NCBI GenBank assembly: GCA_005880945.1
Contig: VBIU01000010.1
Location: 1 to 64,000 of the forward strand
DNA length: 64,000 nt
Direction of reading: 5' to 3'
DNA from: Chloroflexota bacterium
GTDB lineage: Bacteria; Chloroflexota; Dormibacteria; Dormibacterales; Dormibacteraceae
Shown here: positions 54,188 to 63,056 of the stretch, piece after piece
How positions within the stretch are numbered: position 1 is the first letter of the stretch
How the letters are laid out: each line of letters begins with the position of its first letter
Made by a program: the position numbers and the translations under genes
The notes under the pieces: model-generated
Told to the model about the DNA's origin: nothing
The model's database searches: none
What the model saw: only the letters and a program-made list of their open reading frames with translations

Positions 54188-54873
54188 ATGACGTTGGCCA
54201 CCTCTTCGGCCGTCCCCTGCCGGCCGAGCGGGATGGTGGCGACGATCCGCTCATGCCCTTCCGGGCGCTGGACGTAATCGTTCATCGGCGTATCCGTATA
54301 GCCGGGTATCACGCCGTTGACGCGGATGCCCTCCTTCGAGTAGTCGTTGGCCAGCACACGGATCAGTCCGTAGACGCCGGCCTTGCTCGAGCTGTACGCG
54401 TCGAGCCCCGGCGCCAGGCCGAAGAGGCCGGTGGGCGACGCTGTGCAGACGACAGCACCACCGCCGGACTCCAGCAACGCGCGGATGCCGTGTTTGCAGG
54501 TGATGAAGATCCCGGTCAGGTTGATGTCGACCACCTTCCGCCACACCTCGACGTCGAGCCGGTCGGCTCGGTTGTCCTGGTTGGCCCACAGGACACCGGC
54601 GTTTGCGACCACCACGTCAAGGCCGCCCCAGTGGCGAGAAGCCGAGCCGATCGCCTCCGTCACCTGGGCTTCGTCCGTCACGTCGGCGCGGAGGACCAGG
54701 GCTTCGCCACCCTGGTCCTCTATGGATTTCGCCACCTGTTTCGCAGCCGCTTCGTTCAGGTCGATGAGGCCGACCTTGGCGCCTTCCTGGGCAAACTTCA
54801 GGGCGGCTGCGCGACCGATCCCCATCCCGGCGCCGGTCACGATCGCGCGTTTGCCTTCGATACGGCCGCTCAT
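54109..54873 (-). CDS. Short-chain dehydrogenase/reductase
   Basis: AIVTGAGMGIGRAAALKFAQEGAKVGLIDLNE; YSSSKAGVYGLIRVLA; YVTGAVWAADGGMTAI. Confidence 0.93.
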   Translation of the reverse strand: MSGRIEGKRAIVTGAGMGIGRAAALKFAQEGAKVGLIDLNEAAAKQVAKSIEDQGGEALVLRADVTDEAQVTEAIGSASRHWGGLDVVVANAGVLWANQDNRADRLDVEVWRKVVDINLTGIFITCKHGIRALLESGGGAVVCTASPTGLFGLAPGLDAYSSSKAGVYGLIRVLANDYSKEGIRVNGVIPGYTDTPMNDYVQRPEGHERIVATIPLGRQGTAEEVANVMCFLASDEASYVTGAVWAADGGMTAI

Positions 54874-54875
54874 AC

Positions 54876-56348
54876 CTAAGCCTTTGCCGCCGCCAGCTCT
54901 TCGTCGCTCTCGCCGAGCGCCGCCCCGGCGTTCCGAATCCAGTCCTCACGCTTCTGCGAGTAGTAGTAGAAGAGCACGCCAATCCCCACGAGCAGCCATA
55001 CGCCGTCGACGAGAGGAGCGTAGCTGTAGGGAGCCGCGGGGCAGATCGTCGAGCAGAACGGCTGAAACGAGATGGCGATCGCGTAAATGAGCACCAACGA
55101 CGAGAAGACTGGGAAGACCACGTGCAGGAGGACGTTGAACTCGCTCCGGCGCTCCTTGTAGTAATAGAAGATCACCGCCACGTTAGCGATGACATAGACG
55201 AACGCCACGCCCAGCACGAGGATCAAGCCGTCGATGAAGAAGAACGCTACGTCGGAATGCCACACCAGGCCTCCGATGAGCCCGCTTCCAAGCGCCAAGC
55301 ACATCTGGGCCAGGATCGCGTTGACCGGCGTCTTGTATCTGGAGACCTTGGCGAACCAGCGCGGGAAGGAACCGCTGCGGCCCATTCCGTACCACATGCG
55401 GGTCCCCACGTTCGCCGTCGCGAGGCACACGGCGAACACCGAAGAGGCGAAGGCAACGAGGATGAACCACCACACCGGTCCCCAGTCCTTGTGCGCGAGG
55501 GCGAGACCTGGGAGGTCGGAGGACTTCACGATCCCATCGATGTTGTTCACGCCAAAGCCGGTGATGATGCCCCAAAACGTGAATACGAGGAAGGCGCCAA
55601 GGATGATGATCGAGAGCATCACCGATCGCGGGGTGTTGCGCTTGGGGTCCTTGGTCTCCTCGGCGAGTGGCGCTGCGGCCTCCCACCCCGTGAGGCCCTG
55701 GACTCCCAGCACGATTGCGAGCGCAAAGCCTGACAGGGCTGGGATGTTCCCGGGGTTGAGGACTGCAAAAGAGAATCCACCCGGGCCCGGGTTGAAGAAG
55801 CCGGTGAGGGCGAGGGCGAGCACGATCAGCATCTCGAGGCCGCCCGTGATGACCAGGACTCTGGCCGAGAGCTCAATACCTCGGTACTGAAGGAAGGCGG
55901 TGATGGGCGCCCCGACGACGATGAAGACCCACCAGAGCCAGGGCAGGTCGATGTTGTAGTTGGCCTTCAGCTCGCCGGCGAGGATGAAGCCGAAGAACCC
56001 GTAGATGGCGCCGCCGGACAGCGGTGAGTAAAGGATGTACATCCAGGACGTGATGAACCCAAAGCGAGGTCCAAGGGCGCGGCTCACGTAGGTGTAATAG
56101 CCACCCGCCGACGGGAGGTGCTTCGAGAACTGAACCAGCGTATTGCCGAGCATGAGGACGATGACCACCGCGATGATGTAGGCCAGGGGCGCGGTGACCC
56201 CGGCCAGCGACACGATGAACTGTGTGAAGAACAGCGCCGCTATGGCGGGCGCGATGTGGGTGATCGCCTGCATGGTCGCGCCGAGAAGTCCGAGGGAATC
56301 TCTCTTGAGGCCTGTATCCAACGCCGAGCCGGAACGCATCTCTGACAC
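54876..56348 (-). CDS. APC-superfamily amino acid/polyamine permease
   Basis: About 12 hydrophobic segments; LLGATMQAITHIAPAIAALFFTQFIVSLAGVTAPLAYIIA; GVQGLTGWEAAAPLAEETKDPKRNTPRSVM. Confidence 0.92.
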   Translation of the reverse strand: MSEMRSGSALDTGLKRDSLGLLGATMQAITHIAPAIAALFFTQFIVSLAGVTAPLAYIIAVVIVLMLGNTLVQFSKHLPSAGGYYTYVSRALGPRFGFITSWMYILYSPLSGGAIYGFFGFILAGELKANYNIDLPWLWWVFIVVGAPITAFLQYRGIELSARVLVITGGLEMLIVLALALTGFFNPGPGGFSFAVLNPGNIPALSGFALAIVLGVQGLTGWEAAAPLAEETKDPKRNTPRSVMLSIIILGAFLVFTFWGIITGFGVNNIDGIVKSSDLPGLALAHKDWGPVWWFILVAFASSVFAVCLATANVGTRMWYGMGRSGSFPRWFAKVSRYKTPVNAILAQMCLALGSGLIGGLVWHSDVAFFFIDGLILVLGVAFVYVIANVAVIFYYYKERRSEFNVLLHVVFPVFSSLVLIYAIAISFQPFCSTICPAAPYSYAPLVDGVWLLVGIGVLFYYYSQKREDWIRNAGAALGESDEELAAAKA

Positions 56349-56390
56349 CGCTTTCCTCCCCTTACGAACTCTTGCCTACGAACGTGCTTC

Positions 56391-57542
56391 TTACGATCTC
56401 TTGCCGCGAGCGCTGATCCGCCAGACCTTCTCCACCTTCCCACCGCGGACGCCGATCAGCTCGTCCGAGAGGTTCACGCACGTGCAGACGTGGAACGGAT
56501 AAAACGCAACCTTCTCCCCCACCTGGAGGTTCTCGCCTGCACCGACTCGCACCATCCCGTGCTCTTCCGAGATGCGCTCGAGCAGCACGTCTCGACCGAC
56601 CGCGCGGGCGAGCTCCGGTCCGCTCTTGGCCGAGTTGGCGCCCACCACGCCTCGATCGCCGCTGAACGTCTTCGATCCGCCGTCCACCGTCGCTCGATCC
56701 GGGGCCTGGTGGCTGACGACGGTCGTGAGGATCGTGAGGGCCAGGTTGTCCTCGGTGGTGGTGCCGTAGCCGACCTGCATCGAGTCGAAGAACACGTACG
56801 TGCCAGCCCTCACCTCGGTGATGCCGGGAACCTGGGCGACGTATCGCCCGGTGAGCGTGCCCCCAGCCGTGACCTGTTTGATCGGGACGCCTCGCGCGCG
56901 GAGCTTCTCGGCGAGCTCGACCATGAGCCGACCTTCTTCCAGGCCCGCTTCCTCCGTCGTCATGCTGGCCGCGCCGTCGAAGAAGACGCCGCGATGCGTG
57001 GTGATGCCCTCGAGCTCGATGCCCGGCAGCGATTTGATCAATCGCGCAAACGTTTCGATGCCGTCGACATCCGTGTAGGCGAAACCACAGCGATGAAACC
57101 CGCTGTCGACCTCGATCTGGACCCCGATCTGCACGCGGCCCTCCGAGGCCACCTGGCTGATGCCCTTGACGGCGGCGGGGCTGTCGACGTTGACCGTCAT
57201 CTTCGCTTCGCGAGCCAATCGCGCAAGACGCTCCCACTTGGCGCGTCCGACCACCGGGTACGCGATGACCACATCGCGACATCCCGCCGCGACAAACGGC
57301 TCGGCTTCGGTGACCTTCGCGCAAGCGATGCCGACCGCCCCCAGCTTTTCCTGCTGGAGGGCGATCTCGGGGACCTTGTGGGTCTTGATGTGCGGGCGCA
57401 GCCTGGTCTTGTACCGATCGATGTCGGCCTGCCAGTCCCGCAGGTTGCGCTCCATGCGGTCGAGGTCGACCACCAGGCATGGCGTGTCGAGGGCACCGAC
57501 GGGAGTTCCGACCTCGATCCGAGAGGGCTCCAGTTCGAGCAT
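56391..57542 (-). CDS. DSD1-family PLP enzyme (D-threonine aldolase / D-serine dehydratase-like)
   Basis: LDTPCLVVDLDRMERNLRDWQADIDRYKTRLRPHIKTHKVPEIALQQ; GGTLTGRYVAQVPGITEVRAGTYVFFD; FYPFHVCTCVNLSDEL. Confidence 0.9.
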   Translation of the reverse strand: MLELEPSRIEVGTPVGALDTPCLVVDLDRMERNLRDWQADIDRYKTRLRPHIKTHKVPEIALQQEKLGAVGIACAKVTEAEPFVAAGCRDVVIAYPVVGRAKWERLARLAREAKMTVNVDSPAAVKGISQVASEGRVQIGVQIEVDSGFHRCGFAYTDVDGIETFARLIKSLPGIELEGITTHRGVFFDGAASMTTEEAGLEEGRLMVELAEKLRARGVPIKQVTAGGTLTGRYVAQVPGITEVRAGTYVFFDSMQVGYGTTTEDNLALTILTTVVSHQAPDRATVDGGSKTFSGDRGVVGANSAKSGPELARAVGRDVLLERISEEHGMVRVGAGENLQVGEKVAFYPFHVCTCVNLSDELIGVRGGKVEKVWRISARGKRS

Positions 57543-57708
57543 CCTGGTCTCCTACCCCAATCTGAGCGCCGTCGTGAACCGACCCAACACTATCGGACGG
57601 ATTTCGAGTGCAGGCTCGCCCGCGCGAACTGCATGCAGGTTGGATGCTACAGCGCCGGAGTCTGGCAGGCAAGCGTGCGTTAGCAGGTTCCGCGCCCGCC
57701 GCGGCTCC

Positions 57709-57736
57709 TTGACAAATCCGACGGGCTGCATACAGT
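57709..57736 (+). promoter_or_regulatory. Candidate sigma70-type promoter TTGACA-16-TACAGT
   Basis: TTGACAAATCCGACGGGCTGCATACAGT, ends 9 nt before ATG 57746. Confidence 0.55.
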
Positions 57737-57745
57737 CCAAGAGCG

Positions 57746-58786
57746 ATGCTCGCCGCCCGCCTGTACAACAACCACGACCTGCGCGTGGAGCAGATCCCCG
57801 ACCCACCGGCGCTGAAACCTCGCGAAGTCCGGGTGCGGCCGGTGTGGTGCGGCATCTGCGGTACCGACCTCCATGAGTACGCGCACGGACCTCTTTACGT
57901 GCCCAAGGAGAACCTGCCGCAGATTCTCGGCCACGAGTTCTCGGCAGAGGTGGTCGAGCTGGGCAGCGAGGTGACCGACCTGAAGGTTGGTGATCGCTGC
58001 GCGGTCCTTCCGCATGTGTTCTGCGGTACCTGTTACTTCTGCGTTCGTGGCCGCCAGGGCCTGTGCCGCCAGCTGAAGCTGGACGGAGTCAGCTGGCCCT
58101 GGGGCGGCCTCGCCGAATTCGCAATCGTCCCCGCGTATCAGTGCATTCCGCTGCCGGACAACGTCACATTCGAGCAGGGGGCCATCCTCGAGCCTGTGGC
58201 CAGCGTGGTCCACGCCGTGGAGCGCAGCATGCGCAGCGGAGACAGCGTGCTGATCACGGGAGCCGGTCCGATCGGCCAGCTGGCGGTTCTCGTCTGCTCT
58301 GCGGCGGGCGCCGCCGAGATCTTCGTCGCCGAGCCCAACCGGGTCCGGCGCGAGCAGGCCGAGAAGCTGGGCGTGACCGCCGCCTTCGATCCGACAAAGG
58401 CCAATGTGGCGGAAGCTGTCGTGGAACGAACCCGAGGCCTTGGTGTCGACTGCTCGATCGAGTGCTCAGGCAGCCAGCCCGGGCTCGACACTTGCGTGGC
58501 GGCGACCAGGCCCGCCGGCACCGTGGCCCAGATCGCGATCCACGTGGGGCCGCGGACCGTGGTGCCGGAAGCGTGGACGTGGAAGGACCTCACGATCGCC
58601 GGGATCTGGTCGTTCAAGTTCTACGACACGCCACGGATCCTGCGGCAGATCGCATCCGGCCGGTTGCCGGTGGAGCGGATCATCACCAGCAAGATCCGAG
58701 TCTCAAACCTGGTGTCTCAAGGCATCGACCGGCTCGCCGACCCGGCCGGGGATCAGATCAAGATCCTGGTCGCGCCGCAGGGGTAG
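57746..58786 (+). CDS. Zinc-dependent MDR alcohol dehydrogenase (2,3-butanediol dehydrogenase-like)
   Basis: VWCGICGTDLHEYAHGPLYVPKENLPQILGHEFSAEVVELG; CGTCYFCVRGRQGLCRQL. Confidence 0.92.
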   Translation: MLAARLYNNHDLRVEQIPDPPALKPREVRVRPVWCGICGTDLHEYAHGPLYVPKENLPQILGHEFSAEVVELGSEVTDLKVGDRCAVLPHVFCGTCYFCVRGRQGLCRQLKLDGVSWPWGGLAEFAIVPAYQCIPLPDNVTFEQGAILEPVASVVHAVERSMRSGDSVLITGAGPIGQLAVLVCSAAGAAEIFVAEPNRVRREQAEKLGVTAAFDPTKANVAEAVVERTRGLGVDCSIECSGSQPGLDTCVAATRPAGTVAQIAIHVGPRTVVPEAWTWKDLTIAGIWSFKFYDTPRILRQIASGRLPVERIITSKIRVSNLVSQGIDRLADPAGDQIKILVAPQG

Positions 58787-58797
58787 CCAGAGGACGA

Positions 58798-59748
58798 TCA
58801 GAAGATCGCGATCGGGTTCCAGGGCGATCCCGTTCCCCCGGGCAGCAGCAGGGGCAGGCCCACCACCATGAACTCGTAGCGCCCTTCCTCCTCACAAGCG
58901 CGGACGAGGTCCTCGAACTGCAGGCTGTCCGAGGCGAGCATGCCCATGGCCACGATCTGTAACGGATGGATGGGGTAGGCGACGCCCTCGACCAGGCTGG
59001 GCACCGCCTCTCCGTCACCATCGGGCAGGAAGGCCGCGATCTTCCGCTCGTGCATCCACGGGATCGCATCGACATGCAGACCCGCCTTGCCCTCCCCTTT
59101 CGGCGGAGGACTTGCGCTCCAGGGTCCGAGCTCGAGCCGGCGGCGGTGGTGGCCGGTGCGGAACACCATGATGTCGCCTTCGCCGAGGCGCACCTTCTGG
59201 GCCTTCTCGCAAGCTTCTAGCTCGGCCCGTGTGACGGCGTCGCCCGGCTCCAGCCACTTCACATCGCGCAGGCGGGGAATGTCCAGCAGGACCCCCTTGC
59301 CTACAACGCCCTCCCGATAAGCGGTGACGTCCTGGGTGGTGGCGCCCATCGAGGTCACCACCTCTTCGGCGGGCTTGCCGTTGTATGTGAGGCCCCTATA
59401 TGAGATGTGACACAAGGCGTCCACATGGGTGTGGCAGTCGCCGTGAAACGCCATGCCCATGAAGTCGAGGGCGAAGCGCACTCCACTCGAGCCGATGTCC
59501 ACGTCATGGCCTTGCGTGATGAAATGGATGGCCTGGTGCGGGTTGTCCGGCCCGGCCTCCTTGTTGATCGGCAGTCCGAGGGAAACCCGGCGGCCCGTTT
59601 TCACGAGACCGGCCGCATCGCGCACTGTCTCGGGTGTGATGTAGTTGAGCGTCCCCACCTGGTCGTCTGGTCCCCACCGGCCCCAGTTCTTGACCGACTC
59701 GAAGATCTGGTTGAACTCCTGGAGGCTCACCTTGCGGCCTGTGGTCAC
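58798..59748 (-). CDS. Cyclase / kynurenine-formamidase-like metal hydrolase
   Basis: WGRWGPDDQVGTLNYITPETVRDAAGLVKTGRRVSLGLPI; MAFHGDCHTHVDALCHISYRG. Confidence 0.92.
   Translation of the reverse strand: MTTGRKVSLQEFNQIFESVKNWGRWGPDDQVGTLNYITPETVRDAAGLVKTGRRVSLGLPINKEAGPDNPHQAIHFITQGHDVDIGSSGVRFALDFMGMAFHGDCHTHVDALCHISYRGLTYNGKPAEEVVTSMGATTQDVTAYREGVVGKGVLLDIPRLRDVKWLEPGDAVTRAELEACEKAQKVRLGEGDIMVFRTGHHRRRLELGPWSASPPPKGEGKAGLHVDAIPWMHERKIAAFLPDGDGEAVPSLVEGVAYPIHPLQIVAMGMLASDSLQFEDLVRACEEEGRYEFMVVGLPLLLPGGTGSPWNPIAIF
59082..59122. repeat. Putative GC-rich repeat remnant inside cyclase CDS
   Basis: CCTTGCCCTCCCCTTTCGGCGGAGGACTTGCGCTCC, encodes SASPPPKGEGKAG on the minus strand. Confidence 0.5.
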
Positions 59749-59798
59749 GGGCTCCTCTCCTCAAGCATCACGTGTCAGCGGCGCAACGGTCCCAAATA

Positions 59799-59828
59799 TT
59801 GACATAGGACTGGGAACCTGCATACAGT
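59799..59828 (+). promoter_or_regulatory. Candidate promoter TTGACA-18-TACAGT for ridA operon
   Basis: TTGACATAGGACTGGGAACCTGCATACAGT; shares CTGCATACAGT with 57726-57736. Confidence 0.5.
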
Positions 59829-59938
59829 TTTTCCAGCTCGCCGATTCCGCGCGGGGCGGCCGGTCGATTGAGTAGGGCCGCAACTGGATACAAGCTGGAC
59901 GGCGACACCTCGGCGGCGCTTGATTGGGGGTAGGGCCG

Positions 59939-60325
59939 ATGTCGAAACGAGTTCTGCGCGCCGAAGGAGCTGCCCGTCCGCTGGGTGCTTATTCGCAGGG
60001 ATGGCGGGCCGGAGACTTTGTCTTCGTCACGGGAACCGGGCCGATCGGACCTGACGGCAAGGTGGCGGGGGAGTCCATCGAGGAGCAGACCGAGAAGACG
60101 ATCGACAACATCGAGATGATTCTGAAAGCGGGTGGCGCGACCCTTTCCGACGTGGTCAAGGTCAGCGTTCACCTCATCGACACCAACCTTTTCCAGCGCT
60201 ACAACGATGTCTACAAGCGCCGCTTCAAAGAGCCGTACCCCGCCCGCACGACCGTCGGCAGCGACCTCCACCAGGTGCCCGGGATGCTCATCGAAATCGA
60301 CTGCATCGCTTACGTCGGCGAGTGA
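59939..60325 (+). CDS. RidA family protein (reactive intermediate/imine deaminase)
   Basis: GAYSQGWRAGDFVFVTGTGPIGPDGKVAGESIEEQTEKTIDNIEMILKAGGATLSDVVKVSVHL; ARTTVGSDLHQVPGMLIEIDCIAY. Confidence 0.95.
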   Translation: MSKRVLRAEGAARPLGAYSQGWRAGDFVFVTGTGPIGPDGKVAGESIEEQTEKTIDNIEMILKAGGATLSDVVKVSVHLIDTNLFQRYNDVYKRRFKEPYPARTTVGSDLHQVPGMLIEIDCIAYVGE

Positions 60326-61140
60326 GCACCAACGAACCGGGCGGGCGTCTTCGGGGCAAGGTCGCCCTGGTCACGGGCGGAGGCTCAGGGATAGGCGCAG
60401 CCGTCGCCACCCGCTTTGGCGCCGAGGGTGCATCGGTCGTCGTCGGCGACATCTCTGAGGAAGGGGCGCGGAGAATCGCAGACGAGATCACCGCGCGGGG
60501 AGGCCACGCCGTCGGTCGCCGCGTCGACGTGACTCTGCCTGGCGATCTCGACCGCATGGTGGCCGAGGCCAAGAGACGGTTCGGCCCGGTGAACGTGCTG
60601 GTGACCTGCGCCGGAGTGTTGGAGTTTGGCTCTGTTGTCGAGACCGACCTGGAGAAGTGGAACCGCGTGATCGGGATAAATCTCACCGGCACATTCCTGG
60701 CCGCCCGGGCCGCGATCCCCGCCATGAAAGAGGCAGGGGGCGGAGCCATCGTCACGTTCTCGTCGTCGACCGGGGCCCACGACGCCGCGCCGGGCACCGC
60801 CGCATACGTGGCTTCGAAAGGCGGCGTCACGATGCTGACCAAATGCCTCGCCCTCGACCATGCGAAGGAGGGCATCAGGGCGAACGCCATCGCGCCCGGC
60901 CCGACCTTGACGCCCATGCTGCGATCGGTGATGACAGGCCCCGAGCTGAAAGCGTTCGGGGAGGCCATGCCCATCGGGCGACTCGCCGAGCCTGAGGAGC
61001 TCGCGTCTGCCGCATTGTTCCTGGTCTCGGAAGATGCCTCGTACGTCACCGGCGCCGTCTTCGCGGTCGATGGCGGTCAGACAGCCAAGGTCGGCATGAC
61101 GCTGGAGGATCTGGGAACCGTGTCGCGACACAGCGGCTGA
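60322..61140 (+). CDS. Short-chain dehydrogenase/reductase
   Basis: VALVTGGGSGIGAAVATRFGAEGASVVVGDIS; YVASKGGVTMLTKCLALD. Confidence 0.93.
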   Translation: MSTNEPGGRLRGKVALVTGGGSGIGAAVATRFGAEGASVVVGDISEEGARRIADEITARGGHAVGRRVDVTLPGDLDRMVAEAKRRFGPVNVLVTCAGVLEFGSVVETDLEKWNRVIGINLTGTFLAARAAIPAMKEAGGGAIVTFSSSTGAHDAAPGTAAYVASKGGVTMLTKCLALDHAKEGIRANAIAPGPTLTPMLRSVMTGPELKAFGEAMPIGRLAEPEELASAALFLVSEDASYVTGAVFAVDGGQTAKVGMTLEDLGTVSRHSG

Positions 61141-61145
61141 TACCG

Positions 61146-62018
61146 ATGGCGAGCCCACTCCGCGTGGCCATCATCGGGTCCGGGAACATCGGGTCGGACC
61201 TCATGTACAAGGTGCGGCGCAACACGCACCTGCAGCTGGTCGCGGTCGTCGGTGCCGACCCCACATCCGAGGGCCTCGAGAAAGCGCGAGGTTTCGGCTG
61301 CTGGACCACGAGCTCCGGCCTCGAGCACTACCTTCGCGAAGGCCCGGCCGCGGACCTTGCATTTGAGGCAACCTCCGCGACGGCGCACGCAGTCCATGCG
61401 CCGCTCCTGGCTCGGGCTGGAATCAGCTGCATCGACCTGACCCCTTCGGGGCTGGGACCGACGGTGGTGCCGGACGTCAACCTGCACGAGCATCTCGACG
61501 CGCCCGACGTGAACCTGGTCACCTGTGGCGCACAGGCGACCGTCCCCGTCATCAAGGCATTGGCGGACGTCCGGTCCGTGGAATATGCGGAGATCGTCTC
61601 GACGGTGGCATCTCGATCTGCTGGACCCGGAACGCGGCAGAACATCGACGAGTTCACCGTCGCGACGGCCCGCAGCCTCGAGCGCCTGGGCGGTGCGCGG
61701 AGAGGCAAGGCGATCATGCTCCTGAACCCCGCGGACCCGCCGATCATGATGCGCAACACCGTCTACGCAGAGGCGCCGGGCATCGGCCCTGAGGATGCGA
61801 TCGCGGCGGTCGAGGCCGTGGTAGCGCGAATCGCCAGCTACGTGCCGGGCTATCGACTGTCGACCGGGACCGTGGCCACGGCGGAGGGGATGATCACCGT
61901 CTTCATCGAGGTGGAAGGCGCAGGCGACCATCTGCCGCGTTATGCCGGAAACCTCGACATCATGACCGCGGCCGCCGTGCGCGTGGCGGAAGTCCACGCG
62001 GCGAAGGTCGCGCGGTGA
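61146..62018 (+). CDS. mhpF: Acetaldehyde dehydrogenase (acylating)
   Basis: VAIIGSGNIGSDLMYKVRRNTHLQLVAVVGADPTSEGLEKARGFG; LVTCGAQATVPVIKAL. Confidence 0.95.
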   Translation: MASPLRVAIIGSGNIGSDLMYKVRRNTHLQLVAVVGADPTSEGLEKARGFGCWTTSSGLEHYLREGPAADLAFEATSATAHAVHAPLLARAGISCIDLTPSGLGPTVVPDVNLHEHLDAPDVNLVTCGAQATVPVIKALADVRSVEYAEIVSTVASRSAGPGTRQNIDEFTVATARSLERLGGARRGKAIMLLNPADPPIMMRNTVYAEAPGIGPEDAIAAVEAVVARIASYVPGYRLSTGTVATAEGMITVFIEVEGAGDHLPRYAGNLDIMTAAAVRVAEVHAAKVAR

Positions 62019-63055
62019 ACGCCTCCGCCTCGACGCCCTCCGTGCGGCTGCTGGATTCCACCCTGCGAGACGGATCGCACGCAATCCGCCACACGTACAC
62101 GCCCGACCAGGTTGAGCTCATCGCCGGCCGCCTGGACGAGGCCGGAGTGCATTCGATCGGCGTCGGGCATGGCGACGGCCTTGGCGCGTCGTCGATCCAG
62201 TTCATGCGCGCCGCGAACGCGGACGACGAGCTTCTGGCGGCGGCGCGGCGGGTCATCAAGCGGGCCAAGCTGGCCGTCACGTTTCAACCGGGGATCGGAA
62301 CCAAGCGCGACCTCGAGCGCGCCCGCGAGCTAGGGGCCGACCTGGCGCGGGTTGCGACTCATTGCACCGAGGCGGACATCGCCGTCCAGCACATCGGTCT
62401 ATGCCGCCGCCTCGGAATGGAGGTGCACGGGGACCTGATGATGCCGCACATGACGACGCCCGAGAAGATCGCCGAGCAGGCGCGAATCATGGTCGATGCC
62501 GGAGCGCAGGGCGTGCATATCATGGACTCGGCCGGCGCGCTCACCGTTGACGACGTCAGGGCTCGAATCGCGGCCATGCGCGACGAGCTCCAAGAGGAAG
62601 CTGAGGTGGGAGTTCACGCACACCAGAACCTCTCCCTGGCTGTGGCCAACACGGTGGCAGCCATCGAGGAGGGGGCCACCCTTGCCGACGCCTGCATCGC
62701 CGGCACGGGCGCGGGCGCCGGCAACTGCCAGCTCGAGGCGCTGGTGGCGGTTCTCGACCGCATGGGAATCCCCACGGGGATCGACCTGTGGCAGCTCGAG
62801 GACATCGCCGAGGAGCTGGTGCGGCCGATCGTTCAACGCCAGCCGACGATCGACCGGCTGACTCTCACGCAGGGTTACGTCGGCGTGCCCGGGAGCTTCT
62901 TGCAGCATGCGGTGAGGGCGGGCGAGCGTTTCGGCGTCGACCCGAGGGACATCCTGCGCGAGGTCGCCCGCAGGAAGTCGGTCGGCGGCCAGGAGGATCT
63001 TGTTGTGGAGGTCGCGGCGCAGCTTGCGTCGCAGCGCCGCGGCGCGGCCGGCTGA
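62015..63055 (+). CDS. mhpE: 4-hydroxy-2-oxovalerate aldolase
   Basis: VRLLDSTLRDGSHAIRHTYTPDQVELIAGRLDEAGVHSIGVGHGDGLGASSIQF; GVHAHQNLSLAVANT. Confidence 0.95.
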   Translation: MNASASTPSVRLLDSTLRDGSHAIRHTYTPDQVELIAGRLDEAGVHSIGVGHGDGLGASSIQFMRAANADDELLAAARRVIKRAKLAVTFQPGIGTKRDLERARELGADLARVATHCTEADIAVQHIGLCRRLGMEVHGDLMMPHMTTPEKIAEQARIMVDAGAQGVHIMDSAGALTVDDVRARIAAMRDELQEEAEVGVHAHQNLSLAVANTVAAIEEGATLADACIAGTGAGAGNCQLEALVAVLDRMGIPTGIDLWQLEDIAEELVRPIVQRQPTIDRLTLTQGYVGVPGSFLQHAVRAGERFGVDPRDILREVARRKSVGGQEDLVVEVAAQLASQRRGAAG

Positions 63056-63056
63056 G

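Noticed and set aside
53246-54277. 343-aa plus-strand ORF antisense to dhaK
   Set aside because: Shadow ORF; dhaK motifs are unambiguous on the minus strand
56311-56322. Extra TTGGATACAGG motif near the APC permease start as a GntR site
   Set aside because: Lies in coding sequence (ALDTG codons) and matches the proposed operator only partially
56362-57855. 497-aa and 397-aa overlapping ORFs around the DSD1-type gene
   Set aside because: Alternative frames of a conserved PLP enzyme gene; low-complexity composition
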